From assembly GCA_964577835.1 (NCBI GenBank), contig CAZOBN010000011.1:1-53641 (forward strand): DNA of 53,641 bases. Direction: 5' to 3'. The position numbers were made by a program, and so were the translations under genes. Positions 17,672-26,290 of this stretch are shown here, piece after piece; positions within the stretch are counted from its first letter, which is position 1, and the number at the start of each line of letters is the position of its first letter. The stretch is from CAVVYA01 sp964577835 (GTDB taxonomy: Bacteria; Pseudomonadota; Alphaproteobacteria; SMXQ01). The notes under the pieces were generated by a model. That model was not told the origin of the DNA. It searched no databases and saw nothing but the letters and a program-made list of their open reading frames with translations.

Positions 17672-18835
17672 TCAAGCGACGTCGCGTTTATGCGAGCCGA
17701 CGCCGATCCGCTCATTGATGACATCGAGCTCGATGATCGGCCGCTCCTGATCCTTGGGCAGGCAGCCGAGCGGCGTGCCGCCGCGGCGCACGATCTCGAT
17801 CTGCTCGCGCAGCAGCTTGCGGAAAATGACGAGGCCCTTGTCGCCGGTGCCGAGATGCTCGCGCAAGCGATCCATCACGCCACCCTGGGTTTCCCACGCC
17901 ATCGAATCCTGAACCAACACGTTCTCGAGCCGGTATTTGCCCGCCTCGTCGCGGATATCGAGATATTCCACTGGCGCGTCGGCATCCGGGGTGGTGCGCT
18001 CCGTCTCCGACGGCTCGAAGAAGGCGACGAACACCTGGGTGTGGGTGTCGTCCACCGGCATGCGGAATTGCAGGTTGTGGCGGATCTTGCCTTCCTTGAC
18101 GTTCTTCGTCTTCAGCACATGACGCAGAATGTTGGGAAAGAGCAGCGGATGTTGATCCATCTCGCCGCGCTCGCCCGCGCCGATGCCGGTGGTGCGGCGC
18201 TTCATGATGCCGAACTCGAAAGTGACGAATTCGTGCTTTTCGTCGTAATGATCGAGCTTGGCGAGGTGGGCCGTGGCGCCATGCAGCCAGTAGAGATGCG
18301 ACGGATCGACCGAGTTCTCCATGCATTGCAGCCAATTGCAGTTAAGCAGCGTCTGCTTCTGGATCCAGCGGCGGCCGTTTTCCCAGGCGAGCACGTCCCA
18401 GCGCGGCAGCGCGGGCGCCGGCAGCGGTCCCATATAGGCGAACAGCAGTCCGCCCAGCTTCTGCACCGGATAAGCGACGTGCTGAATCTCGTTCTTGTAG
18501 GTGCTGCCCTTCGGCTCGGCGGGCTGCTCGAGGCAGCGCCCGGCCGCGTTGAATTTCCAGCCGTGATAGGGGCAGCGGATGCCCTCCTCGTCGACGCGCC
18601 CGTAGGCGAGAGAGGCCAGCCGATGGGGGCATTGCTCGCCCACCAGGCCGTAAATACCCTTCTTGTCGCGATAGGCGACGAGATTCTCGCCCAATACCCG
18701 TACCGCCTTGATCGGCTTCTCGTCGGTGAGCTCGGCGGTGATCGCGACCGGCTGCCAGTAGCGGCGCAGCAGTTGGCCACCGGGCGAATCGGCGTCCACG
18801 CGGGTCAGAAGCTGGTTCTCTTCACGGGTCAGCAT
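17672..18835 (-). CDS. Rieske non-haem iron oxygenase, large subunit 2 (phthalate-dioxygenase type)
   Basis: 387 residues. The Rieske cluster ligands C69, H71, C88 and H91 and the iron ligands D177, H180 and H185 fall at exactly the same positions as in Rieske 1, and the flanking sequence EQCPHR...CPYHGWK is typical. The two differ most in the substrate-pocket half (about residues 185-300), so they probably act on different rings or different steps. It lies 44 bp after the Gfo/Idh dehydrogenase gene and 26 bp before bicupin 2. As for Rieske 1, no dedicated reductase gene is visible. Confidence 0.9.
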   Translation of the reverse strand: MLTREENQLLTRVDADSPGGQLLRRYWQPVAITAELTDEKPIKAVRVLGENLVAYRDKKGIYGLVGEQCPHRLASLAYGRVDEEGIRCPYHGWKFNAAGRCLEQPAEPKGSTYKNEIQHVAYPVQKLGGLLFAYMGPLPAPALPRWDVLAWENGRRWIQKQTLLNCNWLQCMENSVDPSHLYWLHGATAHLAKLDHYDEKHEFVTFEFGIMKRRTTGIGAGERGEMDQHPLLFPNILRHVLKTKNVKEGKIRHNLQFRMPVDDTHTQVFVAFFEPSETERTTPDADAPVEYLDIRDEAGKYRLENVLVQDSMAWETQGGVMDRLREHLGTGDKGLVIFRKLLREQIEIVRRGGTPLGCLPKDQERPIIELDVINERIGVGSHKRDVA

Positions 18836-18879
18836 GCTCGCACCTTCTTCCGTTCGTCCTCGACTGTTGGGCTCTGCCG

Positions 18880-20085
18880 TCAGGGCGCCTGCACCTGATG
18901 GTGCAATTTCCGCACACGGCCGTCTTTCGACGACGCCATGATAGCAAGACAGACTTCCAGGGTCGCCTTGCCCCAGCGGCCGTCAGGGAAACCCGGGCGG
19001 CCCGCGGCCAAGGCGTCCGCCAACTCGCGCAATTCGGAATCGCGGCCGCTGCCGGGCGGGCACAGGACCTCTTCGCGGCCATCCTCGGTATAGACATAAA
19101 GCCCGTCCGGCGACTGGCGGATGGCGCCGCGCTCGCAGGTCACGATGGTGAGGCCGAAGAACGGCTGGCGACGTTTCTCGGCCTGTTCCTCCTCCCCTGT
19201 CACCTTGCGCGCCTCCGCGCCCTGCGACTTGCGGGTGGGGTCGGCGGGTCCGGTGAGGCGCGGCTTGCGCGGGAACTTGCGCCCGCCGGTCTGCTTATGG
19301 CCGCTCTCGCCGATGTCCCAGGTCAGTTCGGTGACGTCGAAATAGCCATAGCCGTTGAAGGTCAAGGTCGCCACGGCGCCATGGTCGAATTCGAGCAACG
19401 CGCTGAAATGGCCTTCGGTGTCGAAATGCGGGTCGGCCCGGCCGGTGACGCCGCGCACCGTCTTCACCACGCCGCCGCCGAGGAAGCGAACGATGTCCAC
19501 CATGTGCGGTCCCTGGCGATAGACGAGACCGCCGCCCTGCTTGGTATCGAGCTCGGCAGCGAGCCGCGGGCGCTGCAGCCAGTCGTTGAAGTTCGTACTT
19601 TGGATCTGCACGACAGCGCCGAGCCGGCCGCTCCTGATGATGTCGCGCATCATCTTCATGGGGGCCTGATAGATCTTCGAATGACCCTGCAAGTAGATGA
19701 CCTTGTTGGCCTCGGCGGCCTCGATCATGCGGTCGCACTGGCGCAGCGTCACCGCCATGGGCTTTTCGCAAATAATGTGCTTGCCGGCCATGGCGGCGCA
19801 GACGGCGTGCTCCGCGTGGCGCGTGTTCGGCGTGGCGACCCACACCGCGTCGATATCGTCGCGGCGGCACAGCGTGCGCACGCTGGAGACCGTCTCCCGG
19901 CCATAGCGCCGCTCGAATTCGGCGCGCGCTTCGGGCCGCGTGTCGGCGCCGGCGACCAGATCGTAGGGCGAACCTTCCTTGAACGCCGGCAGGATTTGAT
20001 TGGCGGCCACGCCCAAGCCGGCGATGCCGACGCGCAGCCGCTTGGCGGCCTGCGCCGCAGGTCTTGCGCTCAGGATGGTCTGCAC
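18880..20085 (-). CDS. Gfo/Idh/MocA dehydrogenase, Pht4-like
   Basis: 401 residues. The N-terminal Rossmann fold has GIAGLGVAANQ (about residues 20-30), and the family EKP motif is E107-K108-P109. The C-terminal alpha/beta domain has GGGLVYRQGPHMVDIVRFLGG. The dihydrodiol dehydrogenase of phthalate breakdown, Pht4, belongs to this family, and the gene is next to a Pht3-like Rieske oxygenase, so oxidation of a cis-dihydrodiol by NAD(P)+ is the favoured role. A polar insertion rich in Lys, Arg and Glu near residues 275-305 is noticeable. A sugar dehydrogenase is the alternative but fits the neighbours less well. Confidence 0.85.
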   Translation of the reverse strand: MQTILSARPAAQAAKRLRVGIAGLGVAANQILPAFKEGSPYDLVAGADTRPEARAEFERRYGRETVSSVRTLCRRDDIDAVWVATPNTRHAEHAVCAAMAGKHIICEKPMAVTLRQCDRMIEAAEANKVIYLQGHSKIYQAPMKMMRDIIRSGRLGAVVQIQSTNFNDWLQRPRLAAELDTKQGGGLVYRQGPHMVDIVRFLGGGVVKTVRGVTGRADPHFDTEGHFSALLEFDHGAVATLTFNGYGYFDVTELTWDIGESGHKQTGGRKFPRKPRLTGPADPTRKSQGAEARKVTGEEEQAEKRRQPFFGLTIVTCERGAIRQSPDGLYVYTEDGREEVLCPPGSGRDSELRELADALAAGRPGFPDGRWGKATLEVCLAIMASSKDGRVRKLHHQVQAP

Positions 20086-20160
20086 GACGGCGGTCCTTTC
20101 CTTCTTACGCTAAACGGACGGCGCGAAACGCGGGCGCCGGACTGATACGCGAGAGGCGGG

Positions 20161-20922
20161 CTACTTTTTTCCCGAACCGTTGGCGCCGGAGATCTCGGCG
20201 TAATAGCGCCATATGGCGCCGACATGGGGCACCGCGCCTTCCTTGCGCGGCCTGTTGCGGCTCGCCTGGAACACCGCCATGTCCTCCTCGGAAATCTTCC
20301 TCGGGGTACCGAGCAGGTTCGCGCGATAGTTCATCTCGGCGAGCTCGTTCAGCCGAATGGCGGTGACCGTCGCCTCTTCGACGCTGGCACCCGCGGTGGT
20401 GATGCCATGGCCACGCATCAGGCAGACGCGCTTGTTGCCCATCGCCTGGCTGAATTCCTTGCCGAGCGTGTCGTTGGTGATGGTGATGCTGCGGCCATAA
20501 GTCGGGATGCCGTCGAGCACCAGATCGAGGCTGCCCGGGTCGTAGGCGCCGTAGATCGGCTCCAGCGGCTTGTCGACGATGGTGAACAGAACCACGGTGG
20601 CCGGATGGATATGCACGACGCACTTGGTCTCGGGCCGCGTCTTATAAAGCCAAGTATGGATATAGACCTCTTGGGGCGGTTCGAGACCGCCGGCGCCATC
20701 GAGCTTGCGGCCCTCCAGGTCGACAGCGATCACCTGGTCGGCGGTGGTGTAGCGCACGCCCAGCTCGTCCGGACCGCGGGCGCGGATCAGGATACGTTTG
20801 CCGTCCGCCGAGCGCTGGCTGACATGGCCGGTCGCCGCCTTGGTCAGGTCCAGCCCGCCGAGCGTGCGGCAGGATTTGGCGACGAGCTCTCGTTCATGGC
20901 GATCGTCGATGACGGTGCTCAT
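20161..20922 (-). CDS. class II aldolase/adducin-family protein, possible aromatic-acid decarboxylase
   Basis: 253 residues from the ATG at 20922; a GTG at 20949 is an alternative start. The family's metal-binding His residues are present: H104 and H106 in VVHIHPA and H172 in MRGHGI, with E85 in PPQEVY. Class II aldolase folds include sugar-phosphate aldolases and also 3,4-dihydroxyphthalate 2-decarboxylase of actinobacterial phthalate pathways. As the first gene of the run leading to a Pht4-like dehydrogenase and Rieske oxygenases, it may decarboxylate a dihydroxylated aromatic acid, or cleave an aldol product after ring opening. Which one cannot be told from sequence. Confidence 0.85.
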   Translation of the reverse strand: MSTVIDDRHERELVAKSCRTLGGLDLTKAATGHVSQRSADGKRILIRARGPDELGVRYTTADQVIAVDLEGRKLDGAGGLEPPQEVYIHTWLYKTRPETKCVVHIHPATVVLFTIVDKPLEPIYGAYDPGSLDLVLDGIPTYGRSITITNDTLGKEFSQAMGNKRVCLMRGHGITTAGASVEEATVTAIRLNELAEMNYRANLLGTPRKISEEDMAVFQASRNRPRKEGAVPHVGAIWRYYAEISGANGSGKK

Positions 20923-21057
20923 TGTCCGTTTACCACCCTTCTTGCGCACGGTTCGCCGCGCGCTTGTAAATTCTTGGACCGCAAAGCCTCTTGCTGCGGC
21001 GTTTTATGACGCCTCTCGCTGGCGGCCGCTTGCCGGTCAGTCTAACCCATTTATTCG

Positions 21058-21076
21058 AAACGGGTTTACCCGGTTT
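21058..21076. promoter_or_regulatory. dyad upstream of the aldolase-family gene
   Basis: AAACGGG TTTA CCCGGTTT forms an imperfect dyad followed by a short T-run on the plus strand, about 140 bp before the first gene of the long catabolic run. It may be an operator or leader hairpin. The call is tentative. Confidence 0.25.
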
Positions 21077-21142
21077 TTAGTAAAGACACCTTTTCCGGGG
21101 CAAACGACCGACCGGTCCTGCGGCTGGCTTAAACCCCTCGCC

Positions 21143-21164
21143 GGACGGCGGAATTCCGCCGTCC
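21143..21164 (-). terminator. perfect 22-bp palindrome after binding protein C
   Basis: GGACGGCGGAA is mirrored exactly by TTCCGCCGTCC, 13 bases beyond the stop of the gene at 21177. It can form a strong GC stem with a four-base loop. No T-run follows. It would separate binding protein C from the catabolic run that begins at 20922. Confidence 0.45.
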
Positions 21165-21176
21165 TATCGCGCTTGC

Positions 21177-22325
21177 CTACTGCATGATCTCGCGCAGCAG
21201 CTTCGCCGCCCGGTCCTGATATTCGGTGATCTCCTCGCTCTGGGAGCCCACCGATTCCGACAGTTTCGACGTGTCGATCTGGTTTTCCGGATCGTAGATC
21301 GTGACCTGCTTGTGGCGACTGTTGAGCTTGACGTGGCTCATGACCTGCTCCTGCACGTCCTTGGTCAGGATCCAGTTGAGGAAAACCTTGGCGGCGTTCG
21401 CATGGGGCGCATTGGTCAGCAGGCTTGCTCCGCCCACCCCCTGGGACCAGGCGATCGGGCCTTCGACCTTGCCGAATTCGTCGACGCTGGCGCCGCGCCC
21501 GGCATATTCCACCATGGCGGCGGTCGGCAGCCCGAAGGCGATCGGATAGCGTCCCGACGCCAGCCACTGCATCTGCTGGCGCGGTTCCTTGGTGATCACC
21601 GGCTTCTGGTCGACGATCAGCTTCCTGACGAAATCCTCGCCCTTGTATTTCAGGATGACGGCCGTGGTCGAGAGCGACGAGCCGCCGCGCGGATCGGCCA
21701 TGGAAATCTTGCCGACGAATGCCGGCTTGACGACGTCGTCCAAGGTCATCGGCCCCTTGATAAATTTCTTGTTGTAGTGGGCCATGCCCTGCTCATAGAG
21801 GGCGAAAGTCAGCAGGTAGCGTTTGTCGGTGTCGTTGAACAGGCCGTCGATGCCGCCGTGCCAGGCATTTTCGTCGAGCACCTCGGGCAGCACCAGCAGA
21901 TCGCGGATCGGCGCGAAATATCCCTGACGGCGCAGGACATGGGTGTTGTTGTCGCTGCCGCCCACCCGCAGATCCCACAGATATTGTCCGATCTCGCGCT
22001 CTTTCATCAGGCGCGGCCAGAAATCGCGGCCGGCGGACGGCGTGATCTTCACCGCGATCTCGGGGTAGGCTTCCTGGAATTTCATCAGGGCCTCGCGCCA
22101 GCCGCGCCCCGACGGCCCGGAAATCACCAGCTCGCCTTCTTTCTTGGCGGCGGTCACCGTGCGCTCCCAATCCTGCTTCCAATCCGCCGGCGCCTTGCGC
22201 CGAAGTTCCGCCGGAGCTGGCGATTGTGCGAAAGCGGACCCGCCCGCCATTGCCAGTCCGAACACCGCCCCCGCGGTCAACAGCACCCGCCTGCTCATCC
22301 GGGCGCTCGAGCCGATTCGACGCAT
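21177..22325 (-). CDS. ABC transporter periplasmic binding protein (paralogue C)
   Basis: 382 residues. The N-terminus contains SRRVLLTAG before a hydrophobic core, a twin-arginine-like signal peptide with cleavage near residue 33 (AFA). The body matches paralogues A, B and D; SGPSGRGWREALMKFQEAYPEI is nearer to D than to A or B. A short insertion (APAELRRKAP) follows the signal. It is head-to-head with paralogue D, 151 bp apart. A twin-arginine signal would mean export of a folded, perhaps cofactor-bearing protein, but the pattern is not strict. Ligand unknown. Confidence 0.88.
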   Translation of the reverse strand: MRRIGSSARMSRRVLLTAGAVFGLAMAGGSAFAQSPAPAELRRKAPADWKQDWERTVTAAKKEGELVISGPSGRGWREALMKFQEAYPEIAVKITPSAGRDFWPRLMKEREIGQYLWDLRVGGSDNNTHVLRRQGYFAPIRDLLVLPEVLDENAWHGGIDGLFNDTDKRYLLTFALYEQGMAHYNKKFIKGPMTLDDVVKPAFVGKISMADPRGGSSLSTTAVILKYKGEDFVRKLIVDQKPVITKEPRQQMQWLASGRYPIAFGLPTAAMVEYAGRGASVDEFGKVEGPIAWSQGVGGASLLTNAPHANAAKVFLNWILTKDVQEQVMSHVKLNSRHKQVTIYDPENQIDTSKLSESVGSQSEEITEYQDRAAKLLREIMQ

Positions 22326-22476
22326 CTTGGCCTCCTGGTTGTCTTTTTTAGTGGCGAGGGGAAGCGTTGTGCCCCCTCTTTATATGTCGGTGGACAGTGT
22401 GGCCGACCCTCTGCAAAGATGGCAATGGGTCTCATCAATAAACACAGAACTATAAAACGGAAGCCTGGAGGCTGGC
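22326..22476. promoter_or_regulatory. divergent promoter region between paralogues C and D
   Basis: 151 bases shared by two head-to-head binding-protein genes. A weak dyad, GTCGG...CCGAC, spans about 22387-22408. The stretch from 22436 to 22458 is AT-rich and may hold the promoter for gene D. No firm -35/-10 pair was recognised. Confidence 0.3.
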
Positions 22477-23601
22477 ATGGGAATTCGACGTCGGTTCGTC
22501 AGGCATTTGCTGCGTCATGCCATATCGGTCTGCGGCTTGGTCGCACTGTTCGCGGCAGCGGATGCGCCGGCCATGGCGCAATCCGGCGACTGGAAGGAAC
22601 GCTGGGACCGCACGGTGGCCGCCGCCAAGAAAGAGGGCGAGATCGTGATTTCCGGCCCGTCGGGGCGCGGCTGGCGCGACTACCTCATGAAATTCCAGGA
22701 AGCCTACCCCGAGATCGCGGTGAAGATCACGCCGTCCGCCGGGCGCAGCTTCTGGCCGCGGGTCATGAAGGAATACGAAGTCGGCCAGTATCTGTGGGAC
22801 CTGCGCGTCGGCGGCACCGACAACCTGTCCTACAAGCTGAAGGGCCAGGGCTATCTCGATTCGGTGCGCGACGAACTGATCCTGCCCGAGGTGACCGACG
22901 AGAAGAACTGGCACGGCGGCATGAACACCGTCTTCGTCGACAAGGAGAAGAAATATTACCTGGCCTTCGTGCTCTACGAGCAGACCATCGCGCAATACAG
23001 CAAGAAAGCCACCGGCGCCGGCGACGATCTGACGTTCCAGGACGTGCTCGATCCGAAATGGAGTGGCAAGATCACCATGGCGGAGCCGCACGGCGGCTCG
23101 CCGCTGTCCGGCGGCGCGGTGCTTTACAGGGTTTATGGCGAAGAGTTCATGCGCAAGCTGATCGTCGACCAGAAGCTGGTGATCTCCAAGGAGCCGCGCC
23201 AGCAGATGCAATGGCTGACATCGGGCCGCTATCCGATCACCTTCGGCCTGCCGACCGCCGCGGTCATCGAGTATTTCGCGCGCGGCGGCGACCCCGAGGA
23301 TATCGGCCGCATCAAGGGGCCGCTGACCTATTCCCATGGCGTCGGCGCCATCAGCCTGCCGGCCAAGCGGCCGCATCCCAACGCCGCGACGGTGTTCATC
23401 AACTGGCTGCTGACCAAGGACACGCAGACCGGCTTGATGCAGGCGGTTAAGCTCAACAGCAGGCGCAACGACGTGCCGCTCGGCGACCCGGACTCGGCTG
23501 TCGACACCAAGCGGCTCAGCGAATATTTCGCATCCCAGGCCGAGGAGATGCAGGACTATCAGGACAAAACGGCGGAGCTCTATCGGCAGTTGATCAAGTA
23601 G
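22477..23601 (+). CDS. ABC transporter periplasmic binding protein (paralogue D)
   Basis: 374 residues with a signal peptide (about 1-34, ending AMA). It has all family blocks shared with A-C: WKERWDRTVAAAKKEGEI, SGPSGRGWRDYL, GQYLWDLRVGGTDNLSYK, QQMQWLTSGRYPI and LNSRRNDVPLGDPD. It is head-to-head with C and convergent with the SDR gene, whose stop is 15 bp away. There is no permease or ATPase next to it, so it must dock on a shared transporter such as the one at 2982-4718. Ligand unknown. Confidence 0.9.
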   Translation: MGIRRRFVRHLLRHAISVCGLVALFAAADAPAMAQSGDWKERWDRTVAAAKKEGEIVISGPSGRGWRDYLMKFQEAYPEIAVKITPSAGRSFWPRVMKEYEVGQYLWDLRVGGTDNLSYKLKGQGYLDSVRDELILPEVTDEKNWHGGMNTVFVDKEKKYYLAFVLYEQTIAQYSKKATGAGDDLTFQDVLDPKWSGKITMAEPHGGSPLSGGAVLYRVYGEEFMRKLIVDQKLVISKEPRQQMQWLTSGRYPITFGLPTAAVIEYFARGGDPEDIGRIKGPLTYSHGVGAISLPAKRPHPNAATVFINWLLTKDTQTGLMQAVKLNSRRNDVPLGDPDSAVDTKRLSEYFASQAEEMQDYQDKTAELYRQLIK

Positions 23602-23616
23602 GCACGGACAACCGCC

Positions 23617-24360
23617 TCATACGCTGCCGCCGCCGCTCACGCTGATGATTTCGCCGGTGACGAAGCGTGCCGCGTCCGAGATCAAAAAGCGCGCGACATC
23701 CGCCACGTCGTCCGGCCGGCCGATGCGTCCCAGGAATGAGCGGTTCGCCGCGGCCTCGCGCGACGCATCGGTATAATCCGCGATCATCGGCGTCTCGGTG
23801 GCGCCCGGGCTCACCGTGTTGACGCGGATCTTGTAGCGCCCGAGCGAGCGGGCGAGCGCCATGTTCAGGCCGTTGATCGCCGCTTTCGAGGTGACATAGG
23901 CGGGCCCGCCGCGGCCGCTGCCGCCGCCCACCCCGCTGACTTTGATCGAGCCCGATGAGGTCAGCACGATGGCACCGCCACCGTGCTCCTTCATGTGTTC
24001 CGCCGCGGCCTTCGCCATGTTGAACGAACCGATGACATTGACCTCGAGCACGCGGGCGAATTCCTCGGCCGAAACATCCTCCCATGTGCGCGTCGAATGG
24101 ATCGCGGCGAAGTGGCAGAGCGCATCGAGCGCGCCGAAGGTTTCCACCGTGCGCGTCACGGCGTCGCGGCATTGATCGAGCGAGGCGACATCGATGGTGA
24201 GCGGCAACAGCGCCCCGCCATGCCCCGCGCGCACGAACTCGGCGGGCAGAACGTTGATGTCGGCAGCCGCGACGTTGGCGCCGTCGGCCAGCAGACGCAA
24301 GGCGCAGGACAGCCCGATGCCACTGCCGGCGCCCGTCACGATGACGGTCTGTGCTGTCAT
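23617..24360 (-). CDS. SDR-family NAD(P)-dependent oxidoreductase
   Basis: 247 residues from the ATG of MTAQTVIVTG; the frame is open further upstream but that part has no similarity. The cofactor motif TGAGSGIG is at residues 9-16, the NAG-like motif reads CHFAAIH, and the active-site pair is in YVTSK (YxxxK) with the preceding Ser in VLTSSGS. The C-terminus ends SVSGGGSV, typical of classical SDR enzymes. It follows the permease gene by 124 bp on the same strand and may end the same operon. It would oxidise an alcohol or dihydrodiol intermediate; substrate unknown. Confidence 0.9.
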   Translation of the reverse strand: MTAQTVIVTGAGSGIGLSCALRLLADGANVAAADINVLPAEFVRAGHGGALLPLTIDVASLDQCRDAVTRTVETFGALDALCHFAAIHSTRTWEDVSAEEFARVLEVNVIGSFNMAKAAAEHMKEHGGGAIVLTSSGSIKVSGVGGGSGRGGPAYVTSKAAINGLNMALARSLGRYKIRVNTVSPGATETPMIADYTDASREAAANRSFLGRIGRPDDVADVARFLISDAARFVTGEIISVSGGGSV

Positions 24361-24418
24361 CGACTCACTTCCCCGCCCCGATCTGACGCACGAGTCCTTC
24401 CACAACAGCCTCGTCGTT

Positions 24419-24440
24419 ATCACTCCATAATCACTCCATA
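24419..24440. repeat. two tandem copies of an 11-base unit
   Basis: ATCACTCCATA occurs twice in a row, 24419-24429 and 24430-24440, about 60-80 bp before the SDR start. One helical turn per unit puts both copies on the same face of the DNA, as expected for a regulator bound in tandem. Two units alone are weak evidence. Confidence 0.35.
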
Positions 24441-24484
24441 CCGGGCTATGTCGGGGATGGCAAGGCGGCAAGGTGGCGAGCCGG

Positions 24485-26254
24485 TCAGTCGCGCATCGAG
24501 GCGCCGCGCTTGCCGGCGATGACGCGGACCACGATGGTCATGATCAGCAGGAACAGGATGAGCACCGCCCCGGCGGCGCCGACCTGGGTGATATGACCCT
24601 CGTCCCACATGTTCCAGATGACGATGGCGAGCACCTGGTTCTCGTCGCCTTCATAAAGGATGAGCGGCTTGCCGGCCTGGCGGATGGCGTGGAGCATGAC
24701 CCAGATCCACACGCCGACGAAGGTCGGGATCATCAGCGGATAGAGGATGCGCAGCATGGTGCGCCAGTGATTGGCGCCGGAAACCTTGGCGGCGTCCTCC
24801 AGGTCCTTGTGCACCTGCAGCAGAGCCGCATTCATCGAGCGCGTGCCGTAGGACATGAAGCCGACCGTGAAGGCGATCGAGATCGCCCAGATGCCGCCAT
24901 GGATCTCGATTCCGAAGAGGGTGCCCTGCAGGAAAACCCACAGGAAGGCGAGGCCCATGACGATGCCGGGGATGGCGTGCGGCAGGAAGGCGAGTTGATC
25001 GAGCACATGGCGGCCGGCGAATTTCGAGCGCACCACCACCATGGCGACCAGGAAGGACAGCACCACGGTTGCCGTCGAGGTGATCGCCACCATGAGGATG
25101 GTGTTCTTGAGCACCGTCAGCATGAGCGGCGTGTTCCACAGAAGCTCGTAGTTGTTCCAGCTCATGGTCTTGAGCGCGGCGAGCGACGGCGGCTGAAGGT
25201 AGGGCAGCAACGAGACATAGAGCAGCACGAGGAACGGCAGGATGATCGAGAACAGCAGGAACAGGATGACGAGGCCGAAAGCCAGCCAGCGCCAGGGGCC
25301 GAGCTTCAGCACGCGCGGCTGGTAGCCCTTGCCGGTGATCACGGTGAAGCGCTCGGAGCGCGAGATCAGGCGGGAATAGAACCAGGTCGCGACCAGGGCG
25401 AAGACGATATAGAGCATCGCCAGGGCGTTCGCCTTGCCATAGGCCGGAAGGCCGGAGACCGAATTAAGGATGGCGTAGATCTTGGTGGCGAACACATGGA
25501 TGTTCGCCGGCAGACCGAGGATGCCCGGGACTTCGAAGGCTTCCAGCGCCGTCATCGACTGGTAGATCGTCACCGCGACGACGCCGGGCAGCATCAGGCT
25601 GAGCGTGATCTTGCGCAACGCCGAGCGCGGATGGGCGCCGGACGTGGCGGCGGCCTCCTCCAGCGCCGGATCCATGGCGCGCAGCAGCGGCAGCAACATG
25701 AGAAACGCGGTCGGCACCAGGCGCAATCCCTCCACCAGGATCATGCCGCCCAGGGTATAAACGTCGAACGGCGGCTCCTCGAGGCCGAACAGGCTCATGA
25801 AGAACCTGTTGATGTAGCCGATGCGCGGGCTGAGCAGCAGCACCCAGGCCATAGCCTGCAGCATGCCCGGCATGGCCAGCGTCATCGGCACGCCGGCATA
25901 GATCCAGATCTTGCCGGGGATATCGGTGCGCTCGACCAGCCAAGCCAGGGCGACGGCGAGCGAGATGCTGATGGCGGCGGTGCCGACCACGTAGATCAGG
26001 GTGTTGCCGACCACGCTGACGATGTCCGGATCGGACCACACCTCGACGTAGTTCGACCAACCCATCTTCGACGAGGTGAACTCGGTCGGGATGGAGGCTG
26101 TGGAGAAGCTGCCGAGGATCAGGAACGTGAGCGGGGTCAGGACGAGAACCGCAACCACGCCGAACACGACCCAGTTCCACAGGCCACGGACCTGCAGCCG
26201 GTGTTGCACGGCGGAAAACGCGCCTTGGGCCGGCGCCTCGCTGATCGTCGTCAT
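24485..26254 (-). CDS. ABC transporter permease, double-domain iron(III) type (second system)
   Basis: 589 residues with two BPD_transp_1 domains and about twelve membrane segments. EAA loops read EEAAATSGAHPRSALRKI in the first half and EDAAKVSGANHWRTMLRI in the second. It starts 36 bp after the binding-protein gene at 26291, which is its evident partner. No ATPase follows or precedes. It is less similar to the permease at 2982 than expected for a recent duplicate, so the two systems are probably old and separate. It imports an unknown ligand linked to the M24/VOC operon. Confidence 0.92.
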   Translation of the reverse strand: MTTISEAPAQGAFSAVQHRLQVRGLWNWVVFGVVAVLVLTPLTFLILGSFSTASIPTEFTSSKMGWSNYVEVWSDPDIVSVVGNTLIYVVGTAAISISLAVALAWLVERTDIPGKIWIYAGVPMTLAMPGMLQAMAWVLLLSPRIGYINRFFMSLFGLEEPPFDVYTLGGMILVEGLRLVPTAFLMLLPLLRAMDPALEEAAATSGAHPRSALRKITLSLMLPGVVAVTIYQSMTALEAFEVPGILGLPANIHVFATKIYAILNSVSGLPAYGKANALAMLYIVFALVATWFYSRLISRSERFTVITGKGYQPRVLKLGPWRWLAFGLVILFLLFSIILPFLVLLYVSLLPYLQPPSLAALKTMSWNNYELLWNTPLMLTVLKNTILMVAITSTATVVLSFLVAMVVVRSKFAGRHVLDQLAFLPHAIPGIVMGLAFLWVFLQGTLFGIEIHGGIWAISIAFTVGFMSYGTRSMNAALLQVHKDLEDAAKVSGANHWRTMLRILYPLMIPTFVGVWIWVMLHAIRQAGKPLILYEGDENQVLAIVIWNMWDEGHITQVGAAGAVLILFLLIMTIVVRVIAGKRGASMRD

Positions 26255-26290
26255 TCAGCAACCACTACGCGGCGCGAGCTCACCTCTGCC

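Noticed and set aside
21312..23450. A 712-codon plus-strand frame over binding proteins C and D
   Set aside because: It is a shadow of the two binding-protein genes, which are in other frames with signal peptides and shared blocks.
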